8,938 nucleotides of DNA from the NCBI GenBank assembly GCA_002440885.1, contig DJVY01000164.1, forward strand, positions 1-8,938. The letters run 5' to 3'. The stretch is from Bacteroidales bacterium UBA6244 (GTDB lineage: Bacteria > Bacteroidota > Bacteroidia > Bacteroidales > F082). This document shows positions 1-6,159 of this stretch, in pieces (the first letter of the stretch is position 1; each line of letters begins with the position of its first letter). The notes beneath the pieces were generated by a model. That model did no database searches, had not been told where the DNA came from, and saw nothing but the letters and a program-made list of their open reading frames with translations. The position numbers and the translations under genes were made by a program.

Positions 1-157
1 GACCAAAATAAAAGGACAAAAATGCACCGAGGGGGAAAGCGTTTTAACTCACTGAAATTCAATCCATATTGCAATATTTCCTATAAAAATCAGATGACAA
101 GCAAGCTGGTGGTTTTGAGGCCAAAGCAGAAGTAAAAAAACAAAGAAGATAAATTGA

Positions 158-226
158 CCAAGTCCGAGACAAGTCCGACACAAGTCCGACACAAGTCCGA
201 CCTGGTTCGACCTGTGTCGGACTTGT
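158..226. repeat. Four tandem 11-bp repeats followed by an inverted copy
   Basis: Units at 158-168, 169-179, 180-190 and 191-201 read (A/C)CAAGTCCGA(C/G). The last three are ACAAGTCCGAC without change, and the first differs only at its two ends. A linker at 202-213 contains a second CGACCTG-type word. The segment GTGTCGGACTTGT at 214-226 is then the exact reverse complement of ACAAGTCCGACAC (169-181 and 180-192). The single inverted arm can pair with any of the direct units, so alternative hairpins are possible; the closest is 191-201 with 216-226 and a 14-nt loop. Function is unknown. No T-tract follows on the + strand, so this is not a standard terminator. Confidence 0.85.
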
Positions 227-355
227 TTCATCAGATTGCCCCTTTCGGGTGGCTTTTGGCTGCCAGAAGCTCTGAATTGGGTTCGGACATTTGTGGCGTT
301 TAAGTGAGGAGAAAACTAAAAAGTCTTATGGTGCGTGTCGTATCGTTACATAACG

Positions 356-507
356 TGTCAGAAGTTGCAAAAAGGCCATCATGCTTAGGCAAAATAATTT
401 TCCGGTCCGATCGGTATTACCTGCGTTGTCAGCATGACAGAGGTTGCCGCGTTTTGCACCTTTTTGCACCTTCGTGTCAGGTCGCAATTTGTCATGTCAG
501 GTGACAG
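356..507. repeat. Cluster of TGTCA/TGACA words
   Basis: TGTCAG occurs at 356-361, 427-432, 475-480 and 495-500, with a further TGTCA at 490-494. The complementary orientation TGACAG occurs at 435-440 and 502-507. Two local hairpins result: TGTCA-GCA-TGACA at 427-439 and TGTCA-GG-TGACA at 495-506. Such a concentration of one 5-6 bp word in about 150 noncoding bases is unlikely to be random. It could be a set of binding half-sites or a decayed tandem repeat, and the sequence does not decide between these. Confidence 0.5.
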
Positions 508-537
508 CAAGCGGCAACGGGGTGCAACGGGGTGCAA
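443..537. repeat. 10-bp periodic words with inverted counterparts
   Basis: The left part has a 10-bp period: GTTGCCGC at 443-450, then TTGCACC at 454-460 and again at 464-470. The right part has the opposite orientation and the same period: GCGGCAAC at 511-518, then the perfect tandem unit CAACGGGGTG at 515-524 and 525-534, ending in CAA at 535-537. GTTGCCGC and GCGGCAAC are exact reverse complements, as are TTGCACC and GGTGCAA. The inverted words occur in the same left-to-right order, not mirrored. They therefore cannot all pair at once and would give mutually exclusive hairpins. Function is unknown. Confidence 0.75.
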
Positions 538-558
538 ATTTTCATCTGTGCCAAAGTA

Positions 559-616
559 ATGAACGGTTGTTGCAATATCATGTTCATCTGCGACTTAGGT
601 ACAGATAAACGTTCAT
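559..616. repeat. Nested inverted repeat upstream of the DUF6266 gene
   Basis: The outer arms ATGAACG (559-565) and CGTTCAT (610-616) are exact reverse complements. An inner stem pairs GTTCATCTG (582-590) with CAGATAAAC (602-610), with one mismatch and an 11-nt loop. The word TTCATCTG is also present at 541-548, 42 bp before the copy at 583-590. The structure ends 26 nt before the ATG at 643, so it lies where an operator or a leader-RNA hairpin would act. I cannot tell which, and a chance or decayed repeat is possible given the repeat-rich surroundings. Confidence 0.45.
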
Positions 617-642
617 AAATTAATAATTAAATTTCTTTTATC

Positions 643-1308
643 ATGGGAAAATCCCAACAAGGAATTTACGGCGCCTTTAATGGCCGTGTTGGAAATGTAA
701 TTGGTTCCACATGGAAAGGAACCCAGGTTTTGCGAATCAGGCCGGCTTCGGTGGCCAACCCGCAAACCGATGCTCAGATGGAAACCCGCAAGCGATTTGC
801 TATGCTTGGTCGTTTCCTTTCTACACAACGCGAAGCTGTGAACATCGGCTTTAGTGCGCAATCCGTGGGCATGTCTCCGGTTAACGCAGCCCTGAGCGAG
901 AATTTTCGTCAGGCGTTCACAGGTGCGTATCCTGACTTGCTGATTGATTTCAGCCAAGTAAAACTATCGAAAGGTGAATTGTTGTTTCCGCAAAATTTTG
1001 TTGCGGCCGCAGCTCCGGGTGCATTAATTAACCTGAGCTGGCTTGGCACAGGTGAAAATTTTAGTTCTACGGATCAGGATTCGCTAATCGTTGGGGTATT
1101 TGACCCGACAAATGAAAGAGGCATGGTTTTCAATGCTTTCTTCCGGCGAAACGAAGCTACGGGTGTACTCGCGCTTCCGGATTACTGGGTTGGAAGGACT
1201 TTTGAAGTGATGGCCTTTTTCAAGTCGAGTAAAAATCCGTCCGACATAAAACCGGGATACAATGTATCCGATACGGTGTATGGAGGTAGTGTCACGCTTG
1301 TAGCGTAA
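643..1308 (+). CDS. DUF6266 family protein of unknown function
   Basis: This 221-residue protein matches, from memory, the Bacteroidota family DUF6266. The family signature lies in the first 55 residues: a glycine-rich start (G7, G10, G14, G17, G21), then W24-K25-G26, an Arg/Pro stretch RIRP (31-34), and VANPQTDAQ (37-45) followed by R49-KRF. The C-terminal half alternates short hydrophobic and polar stretches, as expected for a beta-rich fold, and ends in SDTVYGGSVTL (209-219), another typical family ending. There is no signal peptide and no membrane segment. The ATG at 643 is preceded by A/T-rich sequence without a Shine-Dalgarno site. The gene stands alone between the repeat block and a strong terminator, so neighbours give no clue to function. 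No biochemical role for the family is known to me. Confidence 0.85.
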   Translation: MGKSQQGIYGAFNGRVGNVIGSTWKGTQVLRIRPASVANPQTDAQMETRKRFAMLGRFLSTQREAVNIGFSAQSVGMSPVNAALSENFRQAFTGAYPDLLIDFSQVKLSKGELLFPQNFVAAAAPGALINLSWLGTGENFSSTDQDSLIVGVFDPTNERGMVFNAFFRRNEATGVLALPDYWVGRTFEVMAFFKSSKNPSDIKPGYNVSDTVYGGSVTLVA

Positions 1309-1325
1309 TCAAACACCGGATTATT

Positions 1326-1357
1326 GAAAAGCCGCTCCCCCAAGAGCGGCTTTTCTT
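1326..1357 (+). terminator. Intrinsic terminator after the DUF6266 gene
   Basis: A perfect 12-bp stem pairs GAAAAGCCGCTC (1326-1337) with GAGCGGCTTTTC (1344-1355) around the 6-nt loop CCCCAA, and leads into a T-rich tail TTTTCTTATTT. It starts 18 nt after the stop codon at 1306-1308. The A-run on the 5' side would give a U-run on the other strand as well, so it could act in both directions. It isolates the DUF6266 gene from the operon that starts near 1563. Confidence 0.92.
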
Positions 1358-1372
1358 ATTTCCCAATTCATG

Positions 1373-1395
1373 CCCATAACCCAACCCCCCCACCC
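1373..1395 (-). other. G-quadruplex-capable tract on the minus strand
   Basis: The + strand has C-runs at 1373-1375, 1380-1382, 1385-1391 (seven Cs) and 1393-1395. On the minus strand this is G3-T-G7-TT-G3-TTAT-G3, which satisfies the usual four-tract G-quadruplex pattern with short loops. It lies between the terminator and the lptF promoter, outside any gene. Whether it folds or matters is unknown. The C7 run is also a possible slippage or sequencing-error site. Confidence 0.45.
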
Positions 1396-1549
1396 ATTTC
1401 AACACCCTTTAACCTCGCTTTAAAACCAACTTATTATCACGTTGTTAAACATCGGATTCCGGAAACAACAATACCGCTCAGGTTTTTTCGTTCTGTCATT
1501 CAAATAGGACTTATAAACCTCGCCTATGCGGGATATGGTATAATCAAGC

Positions 1550-1557
1550 TATATTTG
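1550..1557 (+). promoter_or_regulatory. Promoter -7 element of the lptF operon
   Basis: TATATTTG fits the Bacteroidota sigma-factor -7 consensus TAnnTTTG exactly and ends 24 nt before the lptF ATG, leaving a short leader. A -33 TTTG-like element at the expected 19-20 nt upstream is not clear; TATG at 1525-1528 is the nearest candidate. The position just upstream of the first gene of a tightly packed cluster supports the call. Confidence 0.6.
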
Positions 1558-1581
1558 CACTGATAAAATCTGAACGCGCAC

Positions 1582-3030
1582 ATGAAGAAGCTACATCTGT
1601 ACATGCTCAAACAATACCTGGGGCCTTTTGTGTTTACCTTTTTCGTGGCGTTGTTTATTTTGCTGCTGCAGTTTTTATGGAAATACATCGACGATTTGGT
1701 GGGGAAGGGACTCGAATGGTACATCATCGCCAAACTGATGTTTTATGCTTCGTCTACTTTTGTTCCTCTCGCCCTGCCGCTGGCCATTCTGCTGTCGTCG
1801 TTGATGATGTTTGGCAACATGGGCGAACATTATGAGCTCGTAGCCATGAAATCAGCGGGCATTTCGTTGCGTAAAGCCATGAAACCTTTGGTCATTTTGT
1901 CCGTAGTGCTGAGCATAAGTGCCTTTCTTTTTTCCAACTACGTGTTGCCTGTCGCTAACTTAAAATTTGGCTCGTTGCTTTACGATGTCAGGCAGCAAAA
2001 GCTGGCTTTCAATCTCCAGGAAGGCATATACTATCACGGCATCGAAAACTACGTGATACGAGCAGGCCGAAAAGACAAAGACAACAAAACCATCTACGAT
2101 GTAACCATTTACGACCACACCGGACGCATGGGGAACACCACCGTTACCACAGCCGAAAAAGGCTTTATGGAGATGTCGCCTGACAAAAAACGAATGATTT
2201 TTACCTTGTTCAACGGGACGCGCTACGCCGATGTGACCAATGTGGCCAATTACCGCAAGTCACGGCCTTTTGAAACAACTACCTTTTCAAAACAGGTGTT
2301 GACTTTCGACCTCACCGAATTTCAGCTGAGCCGGACCAAAGAAGATTTGTTTAAGTCACATTTTTCGATGCTGAACATCGAACAGCTGAACAGCGCCATC
2401 GATTCGCTTAGCGACAAACGCAACCAGGCGCTGGACAGGTATAAGGATAACTTTTTAAAACGCTATCCCTCAATCACAAAACAAGACACTACGGTGAAAG
2501 ATTCCACCACCCTGGCTTTGCAGCCAGCCGACACCGTTGCCGACTTTGCTGACTCGACGTTACTGGCCGGATTTACTGCCCTTGAGCAGGAGGGTATTCT
2601 GGAAGATGCGATGAAAGCTGCACGAACGGCAAAAGAAAACCTGATAAACTACAACCGCGAACTGGAGTCGCGCGAACTCGTTATTGTAAAACATGAGGTG
2701 GTATGGCATCAGAAGTTTAAGCTGAGTATTGCCTGTCTGATTTTCTTCTTTATCGGTGCGCCGTTGGGGGCAATTATCCGCAAAGGAGGACTAGGACTAC
2801 CTGTGGTGGTGTCGGTTTTGTTTTTCGTACTGTATCACATCATCTCCATCACCGGCGAAAAAGCAGCCAAAACAGGGGAATGGAACGTGGAGTTCGGCAT
2901 CTGGCTGTCGACTTTGGTTATTTTGCCGTTGGGCTTGTTTTTAACCTATAAAGCCACTACCGATGCGCAGTTGCTGGACACAGAAAGCTGGCAGAAGTTT
3001 TTCAACAAGTTTCAGTTTAAGAAGAAATAG
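1582..3030 (+). CDS. lptF: LptF/LptG-type (YjgP/YjgQ) LPS-export permease
   Basis: Inner-membrane permease subunit of the Lpt system, which with the LptB ATPase extracts lipopolysaccharide from the inner membrane and feeds it to the periplasmic bridge. The layout is the family's: membrane segments near residues 13-34, 55-77 and 102-123, a periplasmic beta-jellyroll-like part from about 130 to 250, then segments near 380-398, 405-422 and 438-456. The cytoplasmic loop GEHYELVAMKSAGIS (81-95) matches the helix that couples to LptB in this family. At 482 residues it is over 100 longer than E. coli LptF or LptG. The extra part (about 260-370) holds two charged helical stretches around a Ser/Thr/Asp-rich piece (298-328). 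Bacteroidota usually have two paralogues, so lptF rather than lptG is a best guess. It is the first gene of an operon, and its stop is 4 nt before the next start. Confidence 0.88.
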   Translation: MKKLHLYMLKQYLGPFVFTFFVALFILLLQFLWKYIDDLVGKGLEWYIIAKLMFYASSTFVPLALPLAILLSSLMMFGNMGEHYELVAMKSAGISLRKAMKPLVILSVVLSISAFLFSNYVLPVANLKFGSLLYDVRQQKLAFNLQEGIYYHGIENYVIRAGRKDKDNKTIYDVTIYDHTGRMGNTTVTTAEKGFMEMSPDKKRMIFTLFNGTRYADVTNVANYRKSRPFETTTFSKQVLTFDLTEFQLSRTKEDLFKSHFSMLNIEQLNSAIDSLSDKRNQALDRYKDNFLKRYPSITKQDTTVKDSTTLALQPADTVADFADSTLLAGFTALEQEGILEDAMKAARTAKENLINYNRELESRELVIVKHEVVWHQKFKLSIACLIFFFIGAPLGAIIRKGGLGLPVVVSVLFFVLYHIISITGEKAAKTGEWNVEFGIWLSTLVILPLGLFLTYKATTDAQLLDTESWQKFFNKFQFKKK

Positions 3031-3034
3031 GATT

Positions 3035-4264
3035 ATGCCAAGCCACGACACCTCCAACGAAACAAAACCGCTGAGCATCCTGTTTATTTGCAATAAGTCG
3101 CCCTGGCCGGCACACGAAGGCGGCCCTATTGCCATGAACAACCTCATCGAGGGTCTGGCCGATGCCGGTCACCATGTAAAAGTGCTGGCCATCAACACGA
3201 ATAAGTACAGCGTTGACCCGGTTGACATCCCTGCCGAATACAAAAAAAAGACCCATATCGAACTGGGTTATATTGATTTATCCATCAAGCCCCTGGCGGC
3301 TTTCCTTAACCTGTTCTCCAAAAAATCCTACCACGTAGAGCGGTTCATCTCCAAAGCGTTCGATAAAAAACTACAGTTGGTACTAACGCAGGAATGTTTC
3401 GACATCGTTCAGATTGAAACCCTGTTCATGTCGCCCTACCTTGATACAATCAGGAAATTCAGCGAGGCAAAAATTGTTTTGAGGGCACACAACATCGAAC
3501 ACCTGATATGGAAAAGGGTAGCCGCCGTTACCGGGAATCCACTTAAAAAAGCCTACCTGCACCATCTGGCGTCCACGCTCGAAGTTTACGAAAAACAGGT
3601 GTTGGATGCTTACGATGGCATCGTCCCCATTTCGCCTGTTGATGCCGGGTTTTTTCTGAAAAACGCCCGCAAACCGGTTTTGGCTATCCCAACGGGCATT
3701 AACCCTGACGCCTTGCCGGGTCAGACAAGACAACCTGCTGAACAGGCACTTTTTCATATCGGCGCAATGAACTGGATGCCCAACCAGGAAGGAATCAAGT
3801 GGTTTATCGATGAGGTATGGCCGCGGGTACAGGTTGAGCTGCCGGAGTTGAAACTCTATTTGGCCGGACGACATATGCCGGACTGGCTCACCCACCTGAA
3901 CAAAAACAACCTCATCGTGGTTGGGGAAGTGGAAGATGCCTATCAATTTATTCAATCAAAAACGATTTTGATTGCTCCACTTTTCTCCGGAAGTGGTATT
4001 CGTATAAAAATTATTGAAAGCATGGCCCTGGGAAAAGCCGTGGTTTCCACCTCCATCGGCGCAGAAGGAATAAACTATACCGTGGGAGAAAATATGCTGA
4101 TTGCCGATACCGCTGAGGCTTTTGCTGATGCCATAAAGACCCTCTTCCAACACCCTGATACTGTGGAAAAAATGGGGCTTGCCGCCAGAAAGCTTATTTT
4201 GGAAGAACACAATACTTCAAAAATTATTCAGCAGTTGTTGAACTTCTATCAACATATTTTATGA
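3035..4264 (+). CDS. Glycosyltransferase, GT4-like (GT-B fold)
   Basis: Predicted cytoplasmic sugar transferase moving a sugar from a nucleotide-activated donor to a glycan acceptor. From the ATG at 3035 it is 409 residues. The N-terminal Rossmann-like domain opens with LSILFICNKSPWPAHEGGP (13-31), a typical start with a glycine loop, and carries LRAHNIEHLIWKR (149-161), the conserved R-x-HN-x-E region. The C-terminal donor domain has IPTGIN (218-223), HIGAMNWMPNQEG (241-253), and PLFSGSGIRIKIIESMALG (315-333), the donor-binding stretch with Glu328. The frame is open upstream to 2963, but that start would overlap lptF and add 24 residues unlike the family, so 3035 is preferred. The 4-nt gap to lptF implies co-transcription. 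Donor and acceptor cannot be read from the sequence. Confidence 0.85.
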   Translation: MPSHDTSNETKPLSILFICNKSPWPAHEGGPIAMNNLIEGLADAGHHVKVLAINTNKYSVDPVDIPAEYKKKTHIELGYIDLSIKPLAAFLNLFSKKSYHVERFISKAFDKKLQLVLTQECFDIVQIETLFMSPYLDTIRKFSEAKIVLRAHNIEHLIWKRVAAVTGNPLKKAYLHHLASTLEVYEKQVLDAYDGIVPISPVDAGFFLKNARKPVLAIPTGINPDALPGQTRQPAEQALFHIGAMNWMPNQEGIKWFIDEVWPRVQVELPELKLYLAGRHMPDWLTHLNKNNLIVVGEVEDAYQFIQSKTILIAPLFSGSGIRIKIIESMALGKAVVSTSIGAEGINYTVGENMLIADTAEAFADAIKTLFQHPDTVEKMGLAARKLILEEHNTSKIIQQLLNFYQHIL

Positions 4265-4318
4265 TTTTTGCCACTGATTGCTCACGGGCATCTGTCATCA
4301 ATTAAAGAAACTGTCCTT

Positions 4319-5485
4319 ATGCGCATATTTGTTTTGCTTTCGCGGATTCCTTATCCACTTGAAAAAGGGGATAAACTCAGGGCTTTTCATCAAATTAAAG
4401 CCTTGTCGAAAAACAACGAAATCATTTTGTGCGCCCTCAACACCGTCCCAAAAATAGATAAACAAGCCGCTTTTCAAGCCTTACAGCCTTATTGTCGTTC
4501 GATCAACTTCCTTGATTTACCTTTTTGCGGTCGCGTTATAAACCTGGTACGAGCCTTCTTCTCACCTCTGCCACTTCAGGCCGGTTATTTTTTCAACAAA
4601 CGGGTTTCACGCGAAATTAAACGCCTGATCAAGGTCTATCAGCCGGAGCACATTTATTGTCAGCTGATACGAACAGCGCAATATGTAAAACATATCCCTA
4701 TAAAAAAAACCATCGATTATCAGGATGTGTTTTCCTATGGCATGAAACGGCGTATCCGGACTTCTTCCATTTTCTTCAGGCCGTTTATAGCCCTCGAATA
4801 CAGAAGGTTGTCGGCTTACGAATCGCAGGTATTTGATGAATTTGATCACCACACCATCATTTCTAAACCGGACAGAGAATTGATCCCGCATCCTGAAAAA
4901 AACAAAATCCACATCGTTTTAAACGGAGTAGATCATGATTTCTTTAAACCCCGGGCTACCACAAAAAAATTCGATGTGGTCTTCACCGGAAACATGGCCT
5001 ATCCGCCCAATATTGATGCGGCGGCGTTTCTGGCAAACCAAATCATGCCTCTGGTGTGGAAATCGAAACCAGAAACCACCTTGTTGCTCGCGGGAGCCAG
5101 CCCCGACAGCCGCGTTACAGCCCTGGCTTCCGACAAGGTAAAAGTCACCGGCTGGATGGATGACATCCGCGCGGCCTACGCCGAATCACGCCTGTTTATT
5201 GCCCCGATGAGGTTGGGCACAGGACTGCAAAACAAGCTGCTCGAAGCCATGTCGATGAGACTCCCAACTATCACTACTCCACTGGCTAACAACGCCTTGT
5301 GTGCTGAAAGCGAAAAAGAAATCCTGGTTGGCGAATCGGCGGATGAGCTGGCCGGACATATCATCAGGCTGCTCGAAAACAGCACTTTATACGATGACAT
5401 TGCCGAAAATGGCCACCTGTTCGTCAGGAAAAACTATAACTGGGAAGAAGCTACCCGGTATCTGGAAGAAATACTTAACTCGTAA
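4319..5485 (+). CDS. Glycosyltransferase, GT4-like, KGDK N-terminal motif
   Basis: A second predicted GT-B glycosyltransferase, 388 residues, clearly different in sequence from its upstream neighbour. The N-terminus has LSRIPYPLEKGDKLRAFH (7-24). This resembles the start of sugar transferases that I recall from exosortase/PEP-CTERM-associated exopolysaccharide clusters (TIGR03087-like), although no such cluster is visible here. The donor domain shows VLNGVD (200-205), FTGNMAYPPN (222-231), GWMDD (278-282) and PMRLGTGLQNKLLEAMS (296-312), with Glu309 as the expected donor-binding residue. The ATG at 4319 gives the canonical N-terminus. A TTG at 4268 in the same frame would add 17 residues with no family resemblance. 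It follows the first glycosyltransferase by 54 nt and precedes the nitroreductase gene by 15 nt, so one operon is likely. Substrates are unknown. Confidence 0.85.
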   Translation: MRIFVLLSRIPYPLEKGDKLRAFHQIKALSKNNEIILCALNTVPKIDKQAAFQALQPYCRSINFLDLPFCGRVINLVRAFFSPLPLQAGYFFNKRVSREIKRLIKVYQPEHIYCQLIRTAQYVKHIPIKKTIDYQDVFSYGMKRRIRTSSIFFRPFIALEYRRLSAYESQVFDEFDHHTIISKPDRELIPHPEKNKIHIVLNGVDHDFFKPRATTKKFDVVFTGNMAYPPNIDAAAFLANQIMPLVWKSKPETTLLLAGASPDSRVTALASDKVKVTGWMDDIRAAYAESRLFIAPMRLGTGLQNKLLEAMSMRLPTITTPLANNALCAESEKEILVGESADELAGHIIRLLENSTLYDDIAENGHLFVRKNYNWEEATRYLEEILNS

Positions 5486-5500
5486 CTAACCTTTACTACA

Positions 5501-6085
5501 ATGCACCTCATCGATCTGGTTACCAGAAACAGAAGCTACCGCAAATTCCATTTTGAGAAAAAAGTGAAGCTGGAACAACTAACCGACCTGGTTGCGTTGG
5601 CACGACTTACTCCCTCCTCGAAAAACCGTCAGCCATTAAAATATGTTCTGGTGACAGCCGAAAAAGATTGTCGGTTTGTTTTCCAACAGCTGAAATGGGC
5701 CTGGTTTTTAAAAGACTGGGCTGGACCTTCGCTATCGGAGCAACCTCCGGCCTATATCGTGGTGGCGGTCGATAAAAACCTGAATGAACAGGCCGACATC
5801 GATGCCGGCATTGTAAGCCAGACCATGTTGCTTGGCGCAACAGAAATGGGTTTGGGAGGCTGTATCATTCGTACGGTGAACCGCTATGAACTAAAAAAAC
5901 ATTTCCAACTTCCGGATTTTTATGGTATTATTCTGGTCATAGCTCTGGGTTATCCCGATCAGGCCATACAAATTGAACCCGTATCTGAGAAAGGAGAAAC
6001 AGCCTATTACGAAACTCCTGATGGCGTGCATGTTGTCCCGAAACGCGCCCTCGAAGACCTGATTATTATTCCCCACACAAAATAA
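5501..6085 (+). CDS. Nitroreductase family protein (FMN-dependent)
   Basis: A 194-residue predicted flavoprotein of the nitroreductase family, whose members reduce nitro compounds, quinones or flavins using NAD(P)H on FMN, usually as dimers. The N-terminal RNRSYRKF (9-16) provides the basic residues that hold the FMN phosphate. TPSSKNRQPLKYV (37-49) is the second FMN-contact region, and GLGGCIIRTVNR (117-128) is the conserved glycine turn plus following arginine. The length is normal for a minimal family member. There is no signal peptide, so it should be cytoplasmic. It ends the envelope operon, 15 nt after the second glycosyltransferase, but no known step of lipopolysaccharide assembly calls for it. 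The true substrate cannot be inferred, and the family name should not be read as proof of nitro reduction. Confidence 0.88.
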   Translation: MHLIDLVTRNRSYRKFHFEKKVKLEQLTDLVALARLTPSSKNRQPLKYVLVTAEKDCRFVFQQLKWAWFLKDWAGPSLSEQPPAYIVVAVDKNLNEQADIDAGIVSQTMLLGATEMGLGGCIIRTVNRYELKKHFQLPDFYGIILVIALGYPDQAIQIEPVSEKGETAYYETPDGVHVVPKRALEDLIIIPHTK

Positions 6086-6104
6086 CAGGGAGGCAATCAT
6101 AGCC

Positions 6105-6132
6105 TTGGATTGTACGGAATTGCTTAATTTTG
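6105..6132 (+). promoter_or_regulatory. Promoter of the hisS-hutH unit
   Basis: TAATTTTG at 6125-6132 matches the Bacteroidota -7 consensus TAnnTTTG exactly. TTGG at 6105-6108, 16 nt upstream, is a plausible if slightly close -33 element. The -7 element ends 27 nt before the hisS ATG at 6160. It also overlaps the alternative TTG start at 6130, which argues against that start because transcription would begin downstream of it. Confidence 0.65.
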
Positions 6133-6159
6133 CCACGCTTATTTCTAAGAAAAAAATTC

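Larger units (their letters stand above)
1..642. other. Noncoding repeat-rich region with no supported gene
   Basis: I see no convincing gene here. The open frames that exist are short, translate through the repeats, and give compositions unlike the downstream proteins. What the region holds is a dense set of short repeats in both orientations: tandem 11-bp units and an inverted copy (158-226), an 8-bp palindrome CCGATCGG (407-414), scattered TGTCA/TGACA words (356-507), 10-bp periodic words with inverted counterparts (443-537), and a nested inverted repeat (559-616). The last 25 bases or so before 643 are very A/T-rich, which is common upstream of Bacteroidota start codons. I found no perfect TAnnTTTG promoter element within about 100 nt of 643. 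The left edge of the window may cut an upstream gene, but nothing recognisable remains of one. Confidence 0.6.
1309..1581. other. Intergenic region between the DUF6266 gene and lptF
   Basis: This gap of 273 bases separates two transcription units. In order it holds the terminator of the upstream gene (1326-1357), a C-rich tract (1373-1395), and a weak inverted repeat with GTTGTT at 1441-1446 against AACAAC at 1464-1469 around CGGATTCCG. The promoter of the permease operon follows near its right end (1550-1557). An open frame crosses much of it, but the translation is proline-rich from the C tract and runs through the terminator, so I do not call a gene. Confidence 0.6.

Noticed and set aside
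1..135. Frame open from the left edge to a TAA at 133-135, possible C-terminal end of an upstream gene
   Set aside because: Only 44 codons, Lys-rich, with no recognisable motif. Such a length occurs by chance in A/T-rich noncoding DNA, so I do not call a partial gene.
49..231. 60-residue minus-strand frame with a hydrophobic stretch that looks like a membrane helix
   Set aside because: Its N-terminal half is a translation of the 11-bp repeat array and the hydrophobic part comes from an A-rich tract read in reverse. There is no family resemblance and no promoter.
238..275. Small GC-rich inverted repeats (GCC/GGC with TTTT after; CTTTTGGC with GCCAGAAG) as a possible terminator
   Set aside because: The stems are short or mismatched, and no gene ends upstream within the window.
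304..504. 66-residue plus-strand frame in the repeat block
   Set aside because: It has a GTG start without supporting signals, is rich in Cys, Arg and His, runs through the TTGCACC and TGTCAG repeats, and has no similarity I recognise.
158..537. CRISPR array
   Set aside because: Repeats are only 10-11 bp, directly adjacent or irregularly spaced, with no unique spacers of 25-40 bp and no cas genes nearby.
1441..1469. GTTGTT/AACAAC inverted repeat around CGGATTCCG upstream of lptF
   Set aside because: The arms are 6 bp and low in complexity, spacing to the promoter is over 80 nt, and there is no second copy in the window. It could be chance.
1324..1563. 79-residue plus-strand frame in the intergenic region
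   Set aside because: It begins inside the terminator, its proline run is the C-rich tract, and it ends over the lptF promoter, so it is almost certainly not a gene.
6091..6106. AGGC/GCCT inverted repeat after the nitroreductase gene as a terminator
   Set aside because: The stem is only about 4 bp and no T-run follows, so it is too weak to call.
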